Assembly: GCF_013393185.1 (NCBI RefSeq)
Contig: NZ_QJQX01000070.1
Location: 62,001 to 126,000 of the forward strand
Direction of reading: 5' to 3'
DNA length: 64,000 bases
Source of the DNA: Sphingobium lactosutens
Lineage (GTDB): Bacteria > Pseudomonadota > Alphaproteobacteria > Sphingomonadales > Sphingomonadaceae
Under the pieces are notes generated by a model. It worked only from the letters and a program-made list of their open reading frames with translations. It was not told the DNA's origin and did not search any database. This document shows, piece after piece, positions 1-8,218 of this stretch (the stretch's first letter is position 1; every line of letters begins with the position of its first letter). Made by a program: the position numbers and the translations under genes.

Positions 1-1236
1 CACGACAAGACGGCGGTGATCGGTTATCTTAACGATTTTAATGGCAGCAAGCTGCTCAACGTCGAGGCGCAGGCTGCCTATTCGCTGTCGAAGGTGCACC
101 AGACCGAAACCGCCTTCCTCGGCCCGCTCGCCTATTCCGAATTTTCCTATGAAAGCTGGCAGGCGAAGGTCCAGAACACCAGCGAGTTCGACATGGGCGG
201 CGACTGGACGACCTTCCTGATTTTGGGCGGGCAATGGAGTGAGCAGAAGCGCCGCAATCCCCGCGTCGCCACCAACGGCACGGTGACGCCGGGCGCAGGC
301 ACCCATCCCGAAGGCGACATGACCCGCTACGGCCTATATGGCCAGCTGGAGATCATCTGGTCCGACAAGCTGACCATCATGCCCGGCGTCCGCATCGACT
401 GGACCGACCTGAAGCCCGGCGCCACGGTCGTCGGCGGTACTGTGCTGACCGATCGCGTGAAGCATGACGGCGTATCTCCCAAGCTGGCCGCGCTTTACAA
501 CGTCACCCCGTGGTTCGGCCTGTTCGGGTCGGTGGCGCGCACCGTGCGCATGCCCAATATCGACGAAGTCTTTACCCGTGCGGCGACCCCGGCCCCGCTC
601 GGCCGTCCCAGCAACCCCGATCTGCGACCGGAGAAGTCAGACAATATCGAGGCCGGTTTCACCCTGTCCTTCGACGGACTTCTGGACAAAAACGACCGCT
701 TCCGCGCCAAGACCACGCTGTTCCGCAACGACGTCAAGGATCTGATCATGCAGACCACGGCGGCATCGGGTGTGCCCTACTTCCAGAATATCGGGCGCTC
801 GCGCTTCAAGGGGCTGGAGGTCGAGGCGGAATATGGCTTCGGCGGTTTCTTCGCGCGCGGCAACGCCTCCTTCATCGACGGCAAGGATCGGCTGACCGGC
901 AATTATCTCAACACGATTCCCGCAAACGACTATCGCCTGACGCTCGGCTATGCCGATGCGGATACCGGCCTGTCGGGCGGCTGGACCGGCGAGTTCGCCG
1001 AGCGGCAGGACAAGGTGGCGACCGGTCCCTTCTCCTCCGCCGGGTCGGGCATCGCGACGCCGGGCTATACCGTCCACAACCTCTTCTTCGCCTTCAAGCC
1101 GCAGAGCGGCCCGGCCAAGGGGTTCGAATTCCGCATCGCTGTGGATAACGTCTTCGACAAACAATATCGCCGCCACCTGTCCGCGCTCGCGGCGGAGGGG
1201 CAGAGCTTCAGGTTCACCGTGGCGAACACATTCTGA
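1..1236 (+). CDS. TonB-dependent receptor, C-terminal part (truncated by window start)
   Basis: The frame is open from base 1, so only the last 411 residues are present and the signal peptide, TonB box and plug lie outside the window. The visible part is a TonB-dependent outer-membrane beta barrel. It has alternating aromatic/polar strands, a VARTVRMPNIDEVF stretch, the RPEKSDNIEAGF motif common in receptor barrels, an FQNIGRSRFKGLEVEAEY-type strand, and it ends in phenylalanine (VANTF), as outer-membrane barrels do for BAM recognition. A TonB-like gene begins 4 bases after the stop, which suggests the two are co-transcribed. The substrate cannot be read from the barrel. The neighbouring altronate dehydratase and GH2 enzyme suggest an oligosaccharide or uronate-containing glycan, though a siderophore is not excluded. 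Confidence 0.93.
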   Translation, partial: HDKTAVIGYLNDFNGSKLLNVEAQAAYSLSKVHQTETAFLGPLAYSEFSYESWQAKVQNTSEFDMGGDWTTFLILGGQWSEQKRRNPRVATNGTVTPGAGTHPEGDMTRYGLYGQLEIIWSDKLTIMPGVRIDWTDLKPGATVVGGTVLTDRVKHDGVSPKLAALYNVTPWFGLFGSVARTVRMPNIDEVFTRAATPAPLGRPSNPDLRPEKSDNIEAGFTLSFDGLLDKNDRFRAKTTLFRNDVKDLIMQTTAASGVPYFQNIGRSRFKGLEVEAEYGFGGFFARGNASFIDGKDRLTGNYLNTIPANDYRLTLGYADADTGLSGGWTGEFAERQDKVATGPFSSAGSGIATPGYTVHNLFFAFKPQSGPAKGFEFRIAVDNVFDKQYRRHLSALAAEGQSFRFTVANTF

Positions 1237-1240
1237 CGCC

Positions 1241-2008
1241 ATGACCCACGCAGCGCATCCTTTCCGTATCGGTGGACCGGCAGCGGCATCGCTGCTGGTC
1301 AACGCCCTGCTGATCGCGGCGCTGCTCAACCTTGGCATGGGGCATGTCAGCCGGCGGACCGAGTCCCCGGCAATGACGGTCCTGTCCCTTGCCCTGCTCA
1401 AGGGGGTGGAGCAGGGCAAGGAAGAGGCGGAGACAGCGGCGCCCAGCACGCCCGCCGCCGTCCCGCCTCCGCTCGCCGATCCGCTCCTCGCGCCGCAGCC
1501 GGCGACAGTCGCAGCGGTCGCGCCGCCGGTCGTGGCGGTTCCGTCGCGCCTTTCCTTGCCGCTGCCGGTCCAGCCGGCCGCCGTACCCGCTGCCAGTGCC
1601 GCCCCGGCTGCCTACCAGCCCGCCCGCCCGGCGATGGCCGCCGCCGCTTCTCCGTCGGCAGCATCGCCTGCGCGGCGCGGCGCGGCCGACGGCCTCGACG
1701 TCAAGGCGCCGCCGGGTACCAGCCGCAGCTACGCCGCCAAGGTCCGGTCCTGGCTCTACGCGCATAAAATCTATCCCCGTCGCGCCCGGATGCGGCGGGA
1801 GGAGGGGCAGGTGCAGGTCCGCTTCGTCCTCGACCGCGCCGGCATGTTGCTGGAAGGCGCTGTCATCCGGGGATCGGGCAATGCCGTGCTGGACGAGGAA
1901 GCCGAAGCGATGCTGCGCCGCGCCGCGCCCTATCCCCGCGCCCCGGCCGAACTGCCCGGCGAGCGCATCGAGTTCACCGCCCCGATCATCTTCACTCTGC
2001 CGGTCTGA
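1241..2008 (+). CDS. TonB family energy-transducing protein
   Basis: A 255-aa protein with TonB architecture. It has a short cytoplasmic N-terminus, one membrane helix at about residues 13-33, a long Pro/Ala-rich periplasmic linker (about 50-155) and a C-terminal TonB domain (about 160-255). That domain holds the YPRRARMRREEGQVQVRF core (compare the YP..A...G.V.V.F pattern) and a late PYPRAP segment. The ATG at 1241 was chosen because it lies 4 bases after the receptor stop; the frame stays open further upstream but only as antisense to the receptor. No exbB or exbD is adjacent, so it would have to borrow the housekeeping ExbBD. A receptor with its own TonB suggests dedicated energisation of this uptake system; that is inference. 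Confidence 0.88.
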   Translation: MTHAAHPFRIGGPAAASLLVNALLIAALLNLGMGHVSRRTESPAMTVLSLALLKGVEQGKEEAETAAPSTPAAVPPPLADPLLAPQPATVAAVAPPVVAVPSRLSLPLPVQPAAVPAASAAPAAYQPARPAMAAAASPSAASPARRGAADGLDVKAPPGTSRSYAAKVRSWLYAHKIYPRRARMRREEGQVQVRFVLDRAGMLLEGAVIRGSGNAVLDEEAEAMLRRAAPYPRAPAELPGERIEFTAPIIFTLPV

Positions 2009-2050
2009 TCGCGGACAGCGCGCAACGCATCGTGTCGCGTCGCATTCCTC

Positions 2051-2070
2051 TTGTGCCATCGGTGGCACAA
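2051..2070. promoter_or_regulatory. Perfect inverted repeat upstream of uxaA, candidate operator
   Basis: TTGTGCCA and TGGCACAA form a perfect 8-bp inverted repeat with a 4-base spacer (TCGG), 16 bases before the chosen uxaA start. Symmetry and position fit an operator or a translation-blocking hairpin. The nearby GntR-type regulator is the obvious candidate ligand, but FadR-subfamily sites usually have a shorter T-G-G/C-C-A core, so the assignment is tentative. Confidence 0.45.
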
Positions 2071-2086
2071 ATGCTATTCGGCGATC

Positions 2087-3598
2087 ATGGATACGCTTTC
2101 GATGACAAGACCGGCGCTCCCCGACGCCGTGCAGATCGCCCCGGAGGATCAGGTCGCGGTCGCCCTGCGCGCGCTGCAGGCCGGGGAGACGGTGCATGTC
2201 GGCGGCATCGATCTGTGCATCGCGGAACCGATAGGGCGCGGGCACAAGGTGGCGCTGCGGCCGATCGCGGCGGGCGAGCCGGTCAACCGCTATGGCTGGC
2301 CTATCGGCACCGCAACACGCGCCATCGCAGCGGGCCAGCATGTCCACAGCCACAATCTCGTCACCAATCTGAAGGCCGAGGAGCCTTATGACTATGCGCC
2401 GATCGCGGCGCGGGCGCTGCGCGCGCCGGGGCAATGGCATTTCCGGGGCTATCGCCGCGCCGACGGGTCGGTCGGCACGCGCAATGAAATCTGGGTGATC
2501 CCGACCGTCGGCTGCGTCGCCCGCACCGCTGAGCGGGTGGCCCAGCGTGCCGCGAAAACGCATGCCGGCATTGTCGATGACGTTGTCGCCTTCCCGCACC
2601 CGCTAGGCTGTTCGCAGCTCGGCGACGATCTGGACGGCACCGCCCGGCTGCTGGCGGCGCTGGCGAGCAGCCCCAATGCCGGCGGCGTACTGCTGATGGG
2701 GCTGGGTTGCGAGGAGAATCAGCTGGCCGCGCTGCTGGAGCGCGTCCCCGAAGCCCGGCGCGCGCGCATCCGCACCGTTGGCGCGCAGATGAGCGCCGAC
2801 GAATATGATGCCGCGGCGGAGGCGATCGACGAACTGGTCGCGATCGCCGCGCGCGACCAGCGCGAGGAGGTGGACCTCAGCGCCATGCGTATCGGCCTCA
2901 AATGCGGCGGGTCGGATGGGTTGTCGGGCCTCACCGCCAATCCCCTGATCGGCCGCATCGCCGACATGGTGACGGCGGCGGGCGGGCAGGCCATCCTGAC
3001 CGAAATCCCTGAAATCTTCGGTGCCGAACGGCTGCTGATGCAGCGCGCCACGGATCGTGCCGTATTCGACGACCTTGTCGCGCTGGTGAACCGCTTCAAG
3101 CGCTATTTTATCGATCATGGCGAGCCGATTTCCGAAAATCCCAGCCCCGGCAATGTCGCGGGCGGCATCACCACCCTGGAGGAAAAGTCCCTGGGGGCGG
3201 TGCAGAAGGGCGGCCTTGCAACCCTGACCGATGTGCTGAGCTATGGCGAACGGTTGCGCCGTCCGGGCCTGTCACTGCTGGAGGCGCCGGGCAATGACGC
3301 CGTGTCGACCACCGCGCTCGCGGCGGCGGGGGCGACCATCACCCTCTTTTCCACAGGGCGCGGCACGCCGCTCGGCAGCCCGGTGCCGACGCTCAAGCTC
3401 GCGACCAACCATGACCTCGCCGAACGCAAGCCCGGCTGGATCGACTTCGACGCGGCCATGGTGCTGGACGAAGGGCTGGATGCCGCCGCCGATGCGCTGA
3501 TGGCCCGAATCTGCGCCATCGCCTCAGGCGAGCCGGCACGCAACGAAGCCAATGGCGAACGCGACATCGCCATATGGAAGCGCGGCGTGACGCTCTGA
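2087..3598 (+). CDS. uxaA: Altronate dehydratase (UxaA)
   Basis: A 503-aa protein that dehydrates D-altronate to 2-keto-3-deoxygluconate in the isomerase route of galacturonate catabolism. The N-terminal SAF-like domain (about 1-100) contains GRGHKVAL and YGWPIG. It is followed by the dehydratase core, with IPTVGCV, GCSQLGDD, GLGCEENQ, KCGGSDGLSGLTANP, ENPSPGNVAGG, LSAPGND-like EAPGNDAVSTTAL and STGRGTPLGSPVPT. The C-terminus ends in KRGVTL, closely matching E. coli UxaA in length and motifs. The ATG at 2087 (MDTLSM) is preferred over a TTG at 2051 that lies in the inverted repeat; a second ATG at 2102 is possible. GarD-type galactarate dehydratase is the alternative. The gene converges with the GntR regulator. 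Confidence 0.92.
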   Translation: MDTLSMTRPALPDAVQIAPEDQVAVALRALQAGETVHVGGIDLCIAEPIGRGHKVALRPIAAGEPVNRYGWPIGTATRAIAAGQHVHSHNLVTNLKAEEPYDYAPIAARALRAPGQWHFRGYRRADGSVGTRNEIWVIPTVGCVARTAERVAQRAAKTHAGIVDDVVAFPHPLGCSQLGDDLDGTARLLAALASSPNAGGVLLMGLGCEENQLAALLERVPEARRARIRTVGAQMSADEYDAAAEAIDELVAIAARDQREEVDLSAMRIGLKCGGSDGLSGLTANPLIGRIADMVTAAGGQAILTEIPEIFGAERLLMQRATDRAVFDDLVALVNRFKRYFIDHGEPISENPSPGNVAGGITTLEEKSLGAVQKGGLATLTDVLSYGERLRRPGLSLLEAPGNDAVSTTALAAAGATITLFSTGRGTPLGSPVPTLKLATNHDLAERKPGWIDFDAAMVLDEGLDAAADALMARICAIASGEPARNEANGERDIAIWKRGVTL

Positions 3599-3612
3599 AT
3601 CAGGGGTTATGA

Positions 3613-3662
3613 TTTCCGTGATTTCCGAGCCGTGAAATGTTCCATTTCACTCGAAATCACTC
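3613..3662. repeat. 50-bp nested palindrome, copy A (exact inverse of 26670-26719)
   Basis: These 50 bases are the exact reverse complement of 26670-26719. Within the unit, GTGAAATG/CATTTCAC forms a hairpin with a 3-base loop (GAA). Around it lie imperfect CGAG/CTCG arms and then GTGATTTC/GAAATCAC. Copy A sits between the converging uxaA and GntR genes and overlaps the GntR stop codon by two bases, so it could act as a bidirectional terminator. Confidence 0.9.
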
Positions 3663-4428
3663 ACGCCGTGACGCGGGCCGTGCGGTCGCGCTTGGCCTGG
3701 ATCGCGCGGCGCGCTTCCTCGACCGCTTTCTCTTCGGTGGCGAAGAGCAGGCTGTCGAGCACCGCCGATAGATGCGCCCGCATCGCCGCGCGCGCGGCCG
3801 CGGGATTGCGGTCCTTCAGCCCCTGCAATACCGCGCTATGCTCATCCACCACCGGCTTGACATTGGCGGTCCGCGCCTTCTGGTGCAGCAGCGAGGCTTC
3901 GGGCGATGTGTCGCGCAGCCGCCAGAGCTGTTCGACCGCCTCGAAGACAGCCTGATTGCGGGTCGCGCGTGCGATCGCCAGGTGAAAGGCGCGATCGGCC
4001 TGAACCGATCCGGCCGGGTCCAGATTTTCCCGCGCAATCTCGGCAACCAGCGCCTCGATCTCGACCAGTTCCTTATCCGTCACCTGGGTCGCGGCCAATG
4101 CCGCCGCCTCGCCCTCGAACAGCAGGCGGGCCTCGGTCAGTTCGATCGCGCTGATGTTGAAACCGGGCACATCCTCCTTGCCTGGCAGGCGCACCACATA
4201 GGCGCCCGACCCGATCCGCACCTCGACCAGTCCCTGCACCTCCAGCGCGATGATCGCCTCGCGCACCGTCGGTCGGCTGACGCCATGCTGCTGCGCGAGT
4301 TCGCGTTCGGCGGGCAGCCGCGCCCCTACGCAATAGCGCCCGGCCGCCAGTTCCTCCAGCAGCGCGCGCGCCAGATCCTGATAGAGTCGTTCCTGTCCCC
4401 GCGCGGTCATGACCAGTTCCTTTGGCAT
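3661..4428 (-). CDS. GntR-family (FadR subfamily) transcriptional regulator
   Basis: A 255-aa DNA-binding protein. The N-terminal winged helix-turn-helix (about 10-75) contains LPAERELAQQHGVSRPTVREAIIALEVQGLVEVRIGSG-like sequence, which is the GntR signature. The C-terminal all-helical FCD domain (about 95-240) carries the FEGEAAALAA, DRAFHLAIARATRN and EHSAVLQGLKDRN motifs that bind a metal and an acid effector. Its position between uxaA and the GH2 glycosidase suggests an ExuR/UxuR-like sensor of a sugar acid that represses both. A 10-bp palindrome TAAGGCCTTA lies just upstream of its start (near 4443-4452) and could be an autoregulatory site. The last codons overlap the 50-bp repeat. Confidence 0.9.
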   Translation of the reverse strand: MPKELVMTARGQERLYQDLARALLEELAAGRYCVGARLPAERELAQQHGVSRPTVREAIIALEVQGLVEVRIGSGAYVVRLPGKEDVPGFNISAIELTEARLLFEGEAAALAATQVTDKELVEIEALVAEIARENLDPAGSVQADRAFHLAIARATRNQAVFEAVEQLWRLRDTSPEASLLHQKARTANVKPVVDEHSAVLQGLKDRNPAAARAAMRAHLSAVLDSLLFATEEKAVEEARRAIQAKRDRTARVTA

Positions 4429-4463
4429 TACCGAATGAAGGATAAGGCCTTACCAAAAAAGCG

Positions 4464-7400
4464 TCAACGCACCGGTCCGTGGAACTCCGCCTCGACGATG
4501 CCCAGATGCCAGCCCGGCGGCACGGCGTCGGCGCCGGTATCTCCGGCCGCCTTGGCGTTGTTCAGTTCCACCACCTTGCCGAAGGCATCCTTGTCTGCGA
4601 CCGCGCCGGTCTGGCGGATGCGCAGGGTGGTTCCGGTCGTCGCGGGGAAATCCAGCGTCACATAGCCGAGCGACCGGTCGGTTATGCCCTGCCAGACCGT
4701 TTTGCCGTCCATGCTGATCTCCAGCGGATAGGCGCGCGATCGCCAGCCGACCAGCTTCAGGTCGACCGCGTTCAGCTCCACCGGCGCGGCGAAGCGATAG
4801 TCGATCCAGGCGTTGCCCGGCTGCCCGTCGCTTGACCAGCGGGTCAGTTCATTGTCGTCCAGCGTGCGTCCCGCCTCCGCCTGACCGGAACCGGCCGTGA
4901 CGCCCTGCGGCAGATGGGTCGTGCGATGTGGCTGGAAGGATGGTCCCTCCGGCGTCGGCCCGCGCGCCAGCGAACCGGGCTGATGCGCCTCCGGGAAATC
5001 CGCCGAGAGGCCGCCCTTTGCCGGCGCCACCGCCTTCCCCGCGATCGCCAGATGCGCCGGCGGCAAACCCTCGGCGCTCACGGTCAGCCCGACTGTCCCC
5101 GCCTTCGTCCCCGCGCGCAGCAGCACGCGGTTGATCCCGCCCTCCAGCGGCAGATGCTGCGACAGGATATGATTATCCTCCTCCCGTGCCGTCCCGGCAT
5201 AGCTGGTCGTGCCATCGACCGCATGCGCCCTGGTCACGACAGCCTCGCCCGTTGTTTCGCCGGCGCGCCGCTTGCCGGAGGAATCCCCCTGCGCAATGCC
5301 GCCGCGCCACAGCGCCGGGCCGTCGAGGGTGAAATGCAGCATGCGGTTGTCGATCGGCACGCGCCGTCCCCTGGCATCGACCGCCTCGACATCGACCAAC
5401 GCAATGTCCGCCCCGTCCATGACGAAGCCGCGCGGCGAAACATGCGGCGTCAGTTTCAGCCCCACCGCCGGACCGGCGGTTTCGAGGCTGGCTTCCGATG
5501 CCTGCCCACCGTCATGCGTCGCCACCGCACGCAGCCTTCCCGGCGCGAAGGCCACATCCTTCCAGCGGAACAGGAACGTGTCGCTCCGCTCGCCCTTGCC
5601 CAGAGACCGGCCGTTCAGGAACAACTCCACCGCCGCGCCATTGGACACGACCGTCACATCCTTGCGCGTGCCGGGCGCATAGCTCCAGTGACCGATAATG
5701 TGCGTGGCGGGGGTGACGCTGTCGACCCAGTCGCTCCACATCACCTTGTGTGCGTAGAAGCCCTGCTTGGGGATGCGTACCGCATCGACCTCGCCCGAAC
5801 GGCGGTAATTATTGTCGCCGCGGAAATGGGTGTTGCTGTCGCTGAAGATGATGTTGACGCCGCCCGAGCTGACCCGCGTCCCCGTGCCCGGCCGCGCCCG
5901 ATAATAGTCGTTCCAGCGCCGCACATCCTCGATCGCATGGCTGTCCTGGTTGCGATTATAGTCGGGCGCATCCGTGTGGAAGGGTGGGGTCAATGCGTCC
6001 TGATAGAGCCGCGCGCTTTCATCGCGCGAATATTCCATCGCCCACATCGGATGCTTCGCGCTCTTGTTGATGTAGAGCATTTCCCCGCCATATTCGGCGA
6101 GCTTGCTGTCCAGCATCTCGCGCGATCCGATCGCCCGGCCGCCATGCGGATCATAGTGGTCGCGGATCGCCTTCAGCTCGGCCATATGCGCCTCGCTGAT
6201 GCTCTCGTTACCGCCCTCGTAGAAGAGGATCGACGGGTTGTTGCGGTTGTAGAGGATGGCGTCGCGCATCACCTCCTTGCGCTGCTCCCAGCGCCGGCCG
6301 CTGGTGTCGCTTTCCGCGTCGCCCGCCGGCATAGCCTGCATCAACCCGACGCGATCGGCGGATTCGATATCCTGCTTCGACGGCGTCACATGCATCCAGC
6401 GGACCAGATTGCCGCCGCTCTCGACCATCAGCGCGTTGGAGAAATCGCTGATCCAGGGCGGGATGGAGACGCCGACCGCCGGCCATTCGTTGGAGGTGCG
6501 CTGGGCATAGCCATGGACCTGGATCGCCCGGCCGTTGAGTTCGACCATGCCGTCGCCGAAGCGGGTCTGGCGGAAACCGGTGCTGGTATCGACGCTGTCG
6601 ATCACCCGGCCGCCCTCGATCAGGCTGGTGGTGACGGTGTAGAGATAGCCATAACCCCAGCTCCAAAAATGGAGGTCGCCCACCGGCTGCGCGGCGGCTA
6701 GTATCGCCGTCTCGCCCGGCGCGACCTGTGTGGGCGTTCCCTCATAGCGCGCGACGCCTTTGCCCGATGGATCGCGTATCTCCACCCGCAGCGTCAGGTT
6801 GCGCGCACGCTCGCTTTCATTGCGGACCTGCGTTTCGGCATGGATGGTGGCGCGGCGCGCCTTCAGGTCGAACGCATCGGCCCAGACATATTGGCCGGTG
6901 GTGCCCAGCCCCGAAAAGAGCGGCAGCGTCTGGTAGACCGGGCCGGTCAGGTGCAGCCGCACATTCTTGGTGATGCCGCCATAGTTGACGTTGAAATTAT
7001 CATTATTCCACTGGAAGCCGCTCGCCGATGCGCGCTCCTTATATTTCCAGTCATTGTCGACCCGCACCGCGACGACATTCTCGCCCGGCCGCAGCGCGGC
7101 GGTGATGTCCGCGCCGAACGCCATAACGCCATTTTCGGACAGGGCGACCGACCGGCCGTTGACCCAGACTTCCGCCGCCTGCCGCACGCCCTCGAACTCC
7201 AGCAGCGCCTTGCCGCCCCCCGTGCCCAATCGCCCGTTGCGGGGGAGGGTGAAGCGCTTGCGATACCAGATGATGCCGGTCGACAACTGCTTGATGTCGC
7301 GGGCGAAGGCCTCCGTCTCGTTGAAGGCGTTGGGCAGCGTCACGGTACGCCAGCCGCTGTCGTTGAAGCGCGGCTGCTCCGCCCCGGCCGGGTCGCCGGT

Positions 7401-7571
7401 CATGCTCAGCCAGCCGGGATTGAGATTATAGCTCTGCCGGGGCGAGGCGACCGCGCGGGACGCATCATGGGCATAAGCCGACAGCGAAATAGACAATGCC
7501 GATCCCGTCGCCAGCAAGGCTAGTCCGATCAGCGCGCCGCGCATCGTTCCTCGGTCAGACCCGTTCCGCAT
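4464..7571 (-). CDS. Secreted glycoside hydrolase family 2 protein (beta-galactosidase/galacturonidase-like)
   Basis: A 1035-aa protein with an N-terminal signal sequence (about 9-35, ending AYAHDA). It has a GH2 sugar-binding domain (about 45-215), an immunoglobulin-like domain, and a GH2 TIM barrel (about 330-600). The barrel carries the acid/base glutamate in YEGGNES and a likely nucleophile glutamate in MWAMEYS. A DUF4982/Big-like region (ELFLNGRSLGKGE) follows, then a C-terminal discoidin-like carbohydrate-binding domain (about 890-980, with DNELTRWSSDGQPGNAWIDY). AGGAG lies 10 bases before the ATG at 7571. GH2 includes beta-galactosidases, glucuronidases and galacturonidases. With UxaA and GntR next door, release of a galacturonate-type sugar from a glycan is a reasonable inference. 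Confidence 0.88.
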   Translation of the reverse strand: MRNGSDRGTMRGALIGLALLATGSALSISLSAYAHDASRAVASPRQSYNLNPGWLSMTGDPAGAEQPRFNDSGWRTVTLPNAFNETEAFARDIKQLSTGIIWYRKRFTLPRNGRLGTGGGKALLEFEGVRQAAEVWVNGRSVALSENGVMAFGADITAALRPGENVVAVRVDNDWKYKERASASGFQWNNDNFNVNYGGITKNVRLHLTGPVYQTLPLFSGLGTTGQYVWADAFDLKARRATIHAETQVRNESERARNLTLRVEIRDPSGKGVARYEGTPTQVAPGETAILAAAQPVGDLHFWSWGYGYLYTVTTSLIEGGRVIDSVDTSTGFRQTRFGDGMVELNGRAIQVHGYAQRTSNEWPAVGVSIPPWISDFSNALMVESGGNLVRWMHVTPSKQDIESADRVGLMQAMPAGDAESDTSGRRWEQRKEVMRDAILYNRNNPSILFYEGGNESISEAHMAELKAIRDHYDPHGGRAIGSREMLDSKLAEYGGEMLYINKSAKHPMWAMEYSRDESARLYQDALTPPFHTDAPDYNRNQDSHAIEDVRRWNDYYRARPGTGTRVSSGGVNIIFSDSNTHFRGDNNYRRSGEVDAVRIPKQGFYAHKVMWSDWVDSVTPATHIIGHWSYAPGTRKDVTVVSNGAAVELFLNGRSLGKGERSDTFLFRWKDVAFAPGRLRAVATHDGGQASEASLETAGPAVGLKLTPHVSPRGFVMDGADIALVDVEAVDARGRRVPIDNRMLHFTLDGPALWRGGIAQGDSSGKRRAGETTGEAVVTRAHAVDGTTSYAGTAREEDNHILSQHLPLEGGINRVLLRAGTKAGTVGLTVSAEGLPPAHLAIAGKAVAPAKGGLSADFPEAHQPGSLARGPTPEGPSFQPHRTTHLPQGVTAGSGQAEAGRTLDDNELTRWSSDGQPGNAWIDYRFAAPVELNAVDLKLVGWRSRAYPLEISMDGKTVWQGITDRSLGYVTLDFPATTGTTLRIRQTGAVADKDAFGKVVELNNAKAAGDTGADAVPPGWHLGIVEAEFHGPVR

Positions 7572-7590
7572 GCCGCACCCTCTCCTGATT

Positions 7591-7631
7591 TGGTCAGGCC
7601 AGTTTGGAGCGCTTGCGCAGGTTGGTCAACC
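7591..7631. promoter_or_regulatory. Inverted repeats upstream of the GH2 gene, candidate GntR operator
   Basis: The 5' region of the GH2 gene contains TGGTCAGGCCA (7591-7601), which fits the TGG-N5-CCA half-site spacing of FadR-type GntR regulators. It also contains GGTTG-GT-CAACC (7620-7631). The adjacent GntR protein is the candidate binder. The sites are short, so chance occurrence is possible. Confidence 0.35.
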
Positions 7632-7674
7632 ATAATCCCAAAAAGCGGCGATATGGTTCACATGGTGAAGACTG

Positions 7675-8142
7675 TCAGTCGGAAAGCCGCGTCACGATCG
7701 CTTTCGCCGCGCGCGTCACATCGTCCCAGGTCACATCGAACCCGGCTTCGTCGCCAAAATAGGGGTCGGTGACGCCGCTCCCCTCGCGCCCTGGCACCAT
7801 GTCCATCAGCAATTGCAGGCTGGCGGTCCCGTCCGCCGGGCGGATGCGCTTCAGGTTGTGCAGATTGTCCGCGTCCAGCGCGAAGACATGGGTGAAGCGG
7901 CGGAAATCCTCCGCCGTTACCTGTCGCCCGCGATAGCCGGAAATGTCGATCCCATGGCGCAGCGCCACCGCCTGCGCGCGGCGATCGGGCGGGCTGCCGA
8001 CATGCCAGTCGCCGGTGCCGGCCGAATCCACGAGCAGGTCCAGCCCCGCCTTCTCCGCCTCCGCGCGCAGGGCAGCCTCCGCCAGCGGCGATCGGCAGAT
8101 ATTGCCAAGGCAGACGAACAGGATGGAAGGCGTTTCGGTCAA
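7675..8142 (-). CDS. Low-molecular-weight protein-tyrosine phosphatase
   Basis: A 155-aa cytoplasmic phosphatase. The active-site P-loop CLGNICRS (C-x5-R-S) is at about residues 11-18 and the catalytic acid is in the DPYFGDE loop at about 123-129. These are the two hallmarks of the LMW-PTP family, and the length matches it. In bacteria such enzymes dephosphorylate tyrosine kinases of capsule or exopolysaccharide export, or phosphoarginine. No tyrosine kinase is adjacent, so the substrate is unknown. Confidence 0.95.
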   Translation of the reverse strand: MTETPSILFVCLGNICRSPLAEAALRAEAEKAGLDLLVDSAGTGDWHVGSPPDRRAQAVALRHGIDISGYRGRQVTAEDFRRFTHVFALDADNLHNLKRIRPADGTASLQLLMDMVPGREGSGVTDPYFGDEAGFDVTWDDVTRAAKAIVTRLSD

Positions 8143-8162
8143 TGATGATCTCCTACCTACCG

Positions 8163-8195
8163 CCGTTCGTTTCGAGCGTAGTCGAGAAACGATGG
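8163..8195. repeat. Fragment of a CGTTCG-type palindromic repeat
   Basis: The sequence CCGTTCGTTTCGAGCG followed by AGTCGAGAAACG contains the arms CGTTTC and GAAACG. It resembles half of the longer elements at 24074 and 30535, and a similar fragment lies near 25719-25737 (CCGTTCGTTTCGAGCGTG). It occupies the gap between the phosphatase gene and the ATPase gene. Confidence 0.6.
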
Positions 8196-8218
8196 AGATG
8201 TGGGTTGAAGGACGCCCA

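Noticed and set aside
4914-6701. 595-codon plus-strand frame opposite the GH2 gene
   Set aside because: Arg/Ala/Val shadow with no domain. The GH2 catalytic residues are on the minus strand.
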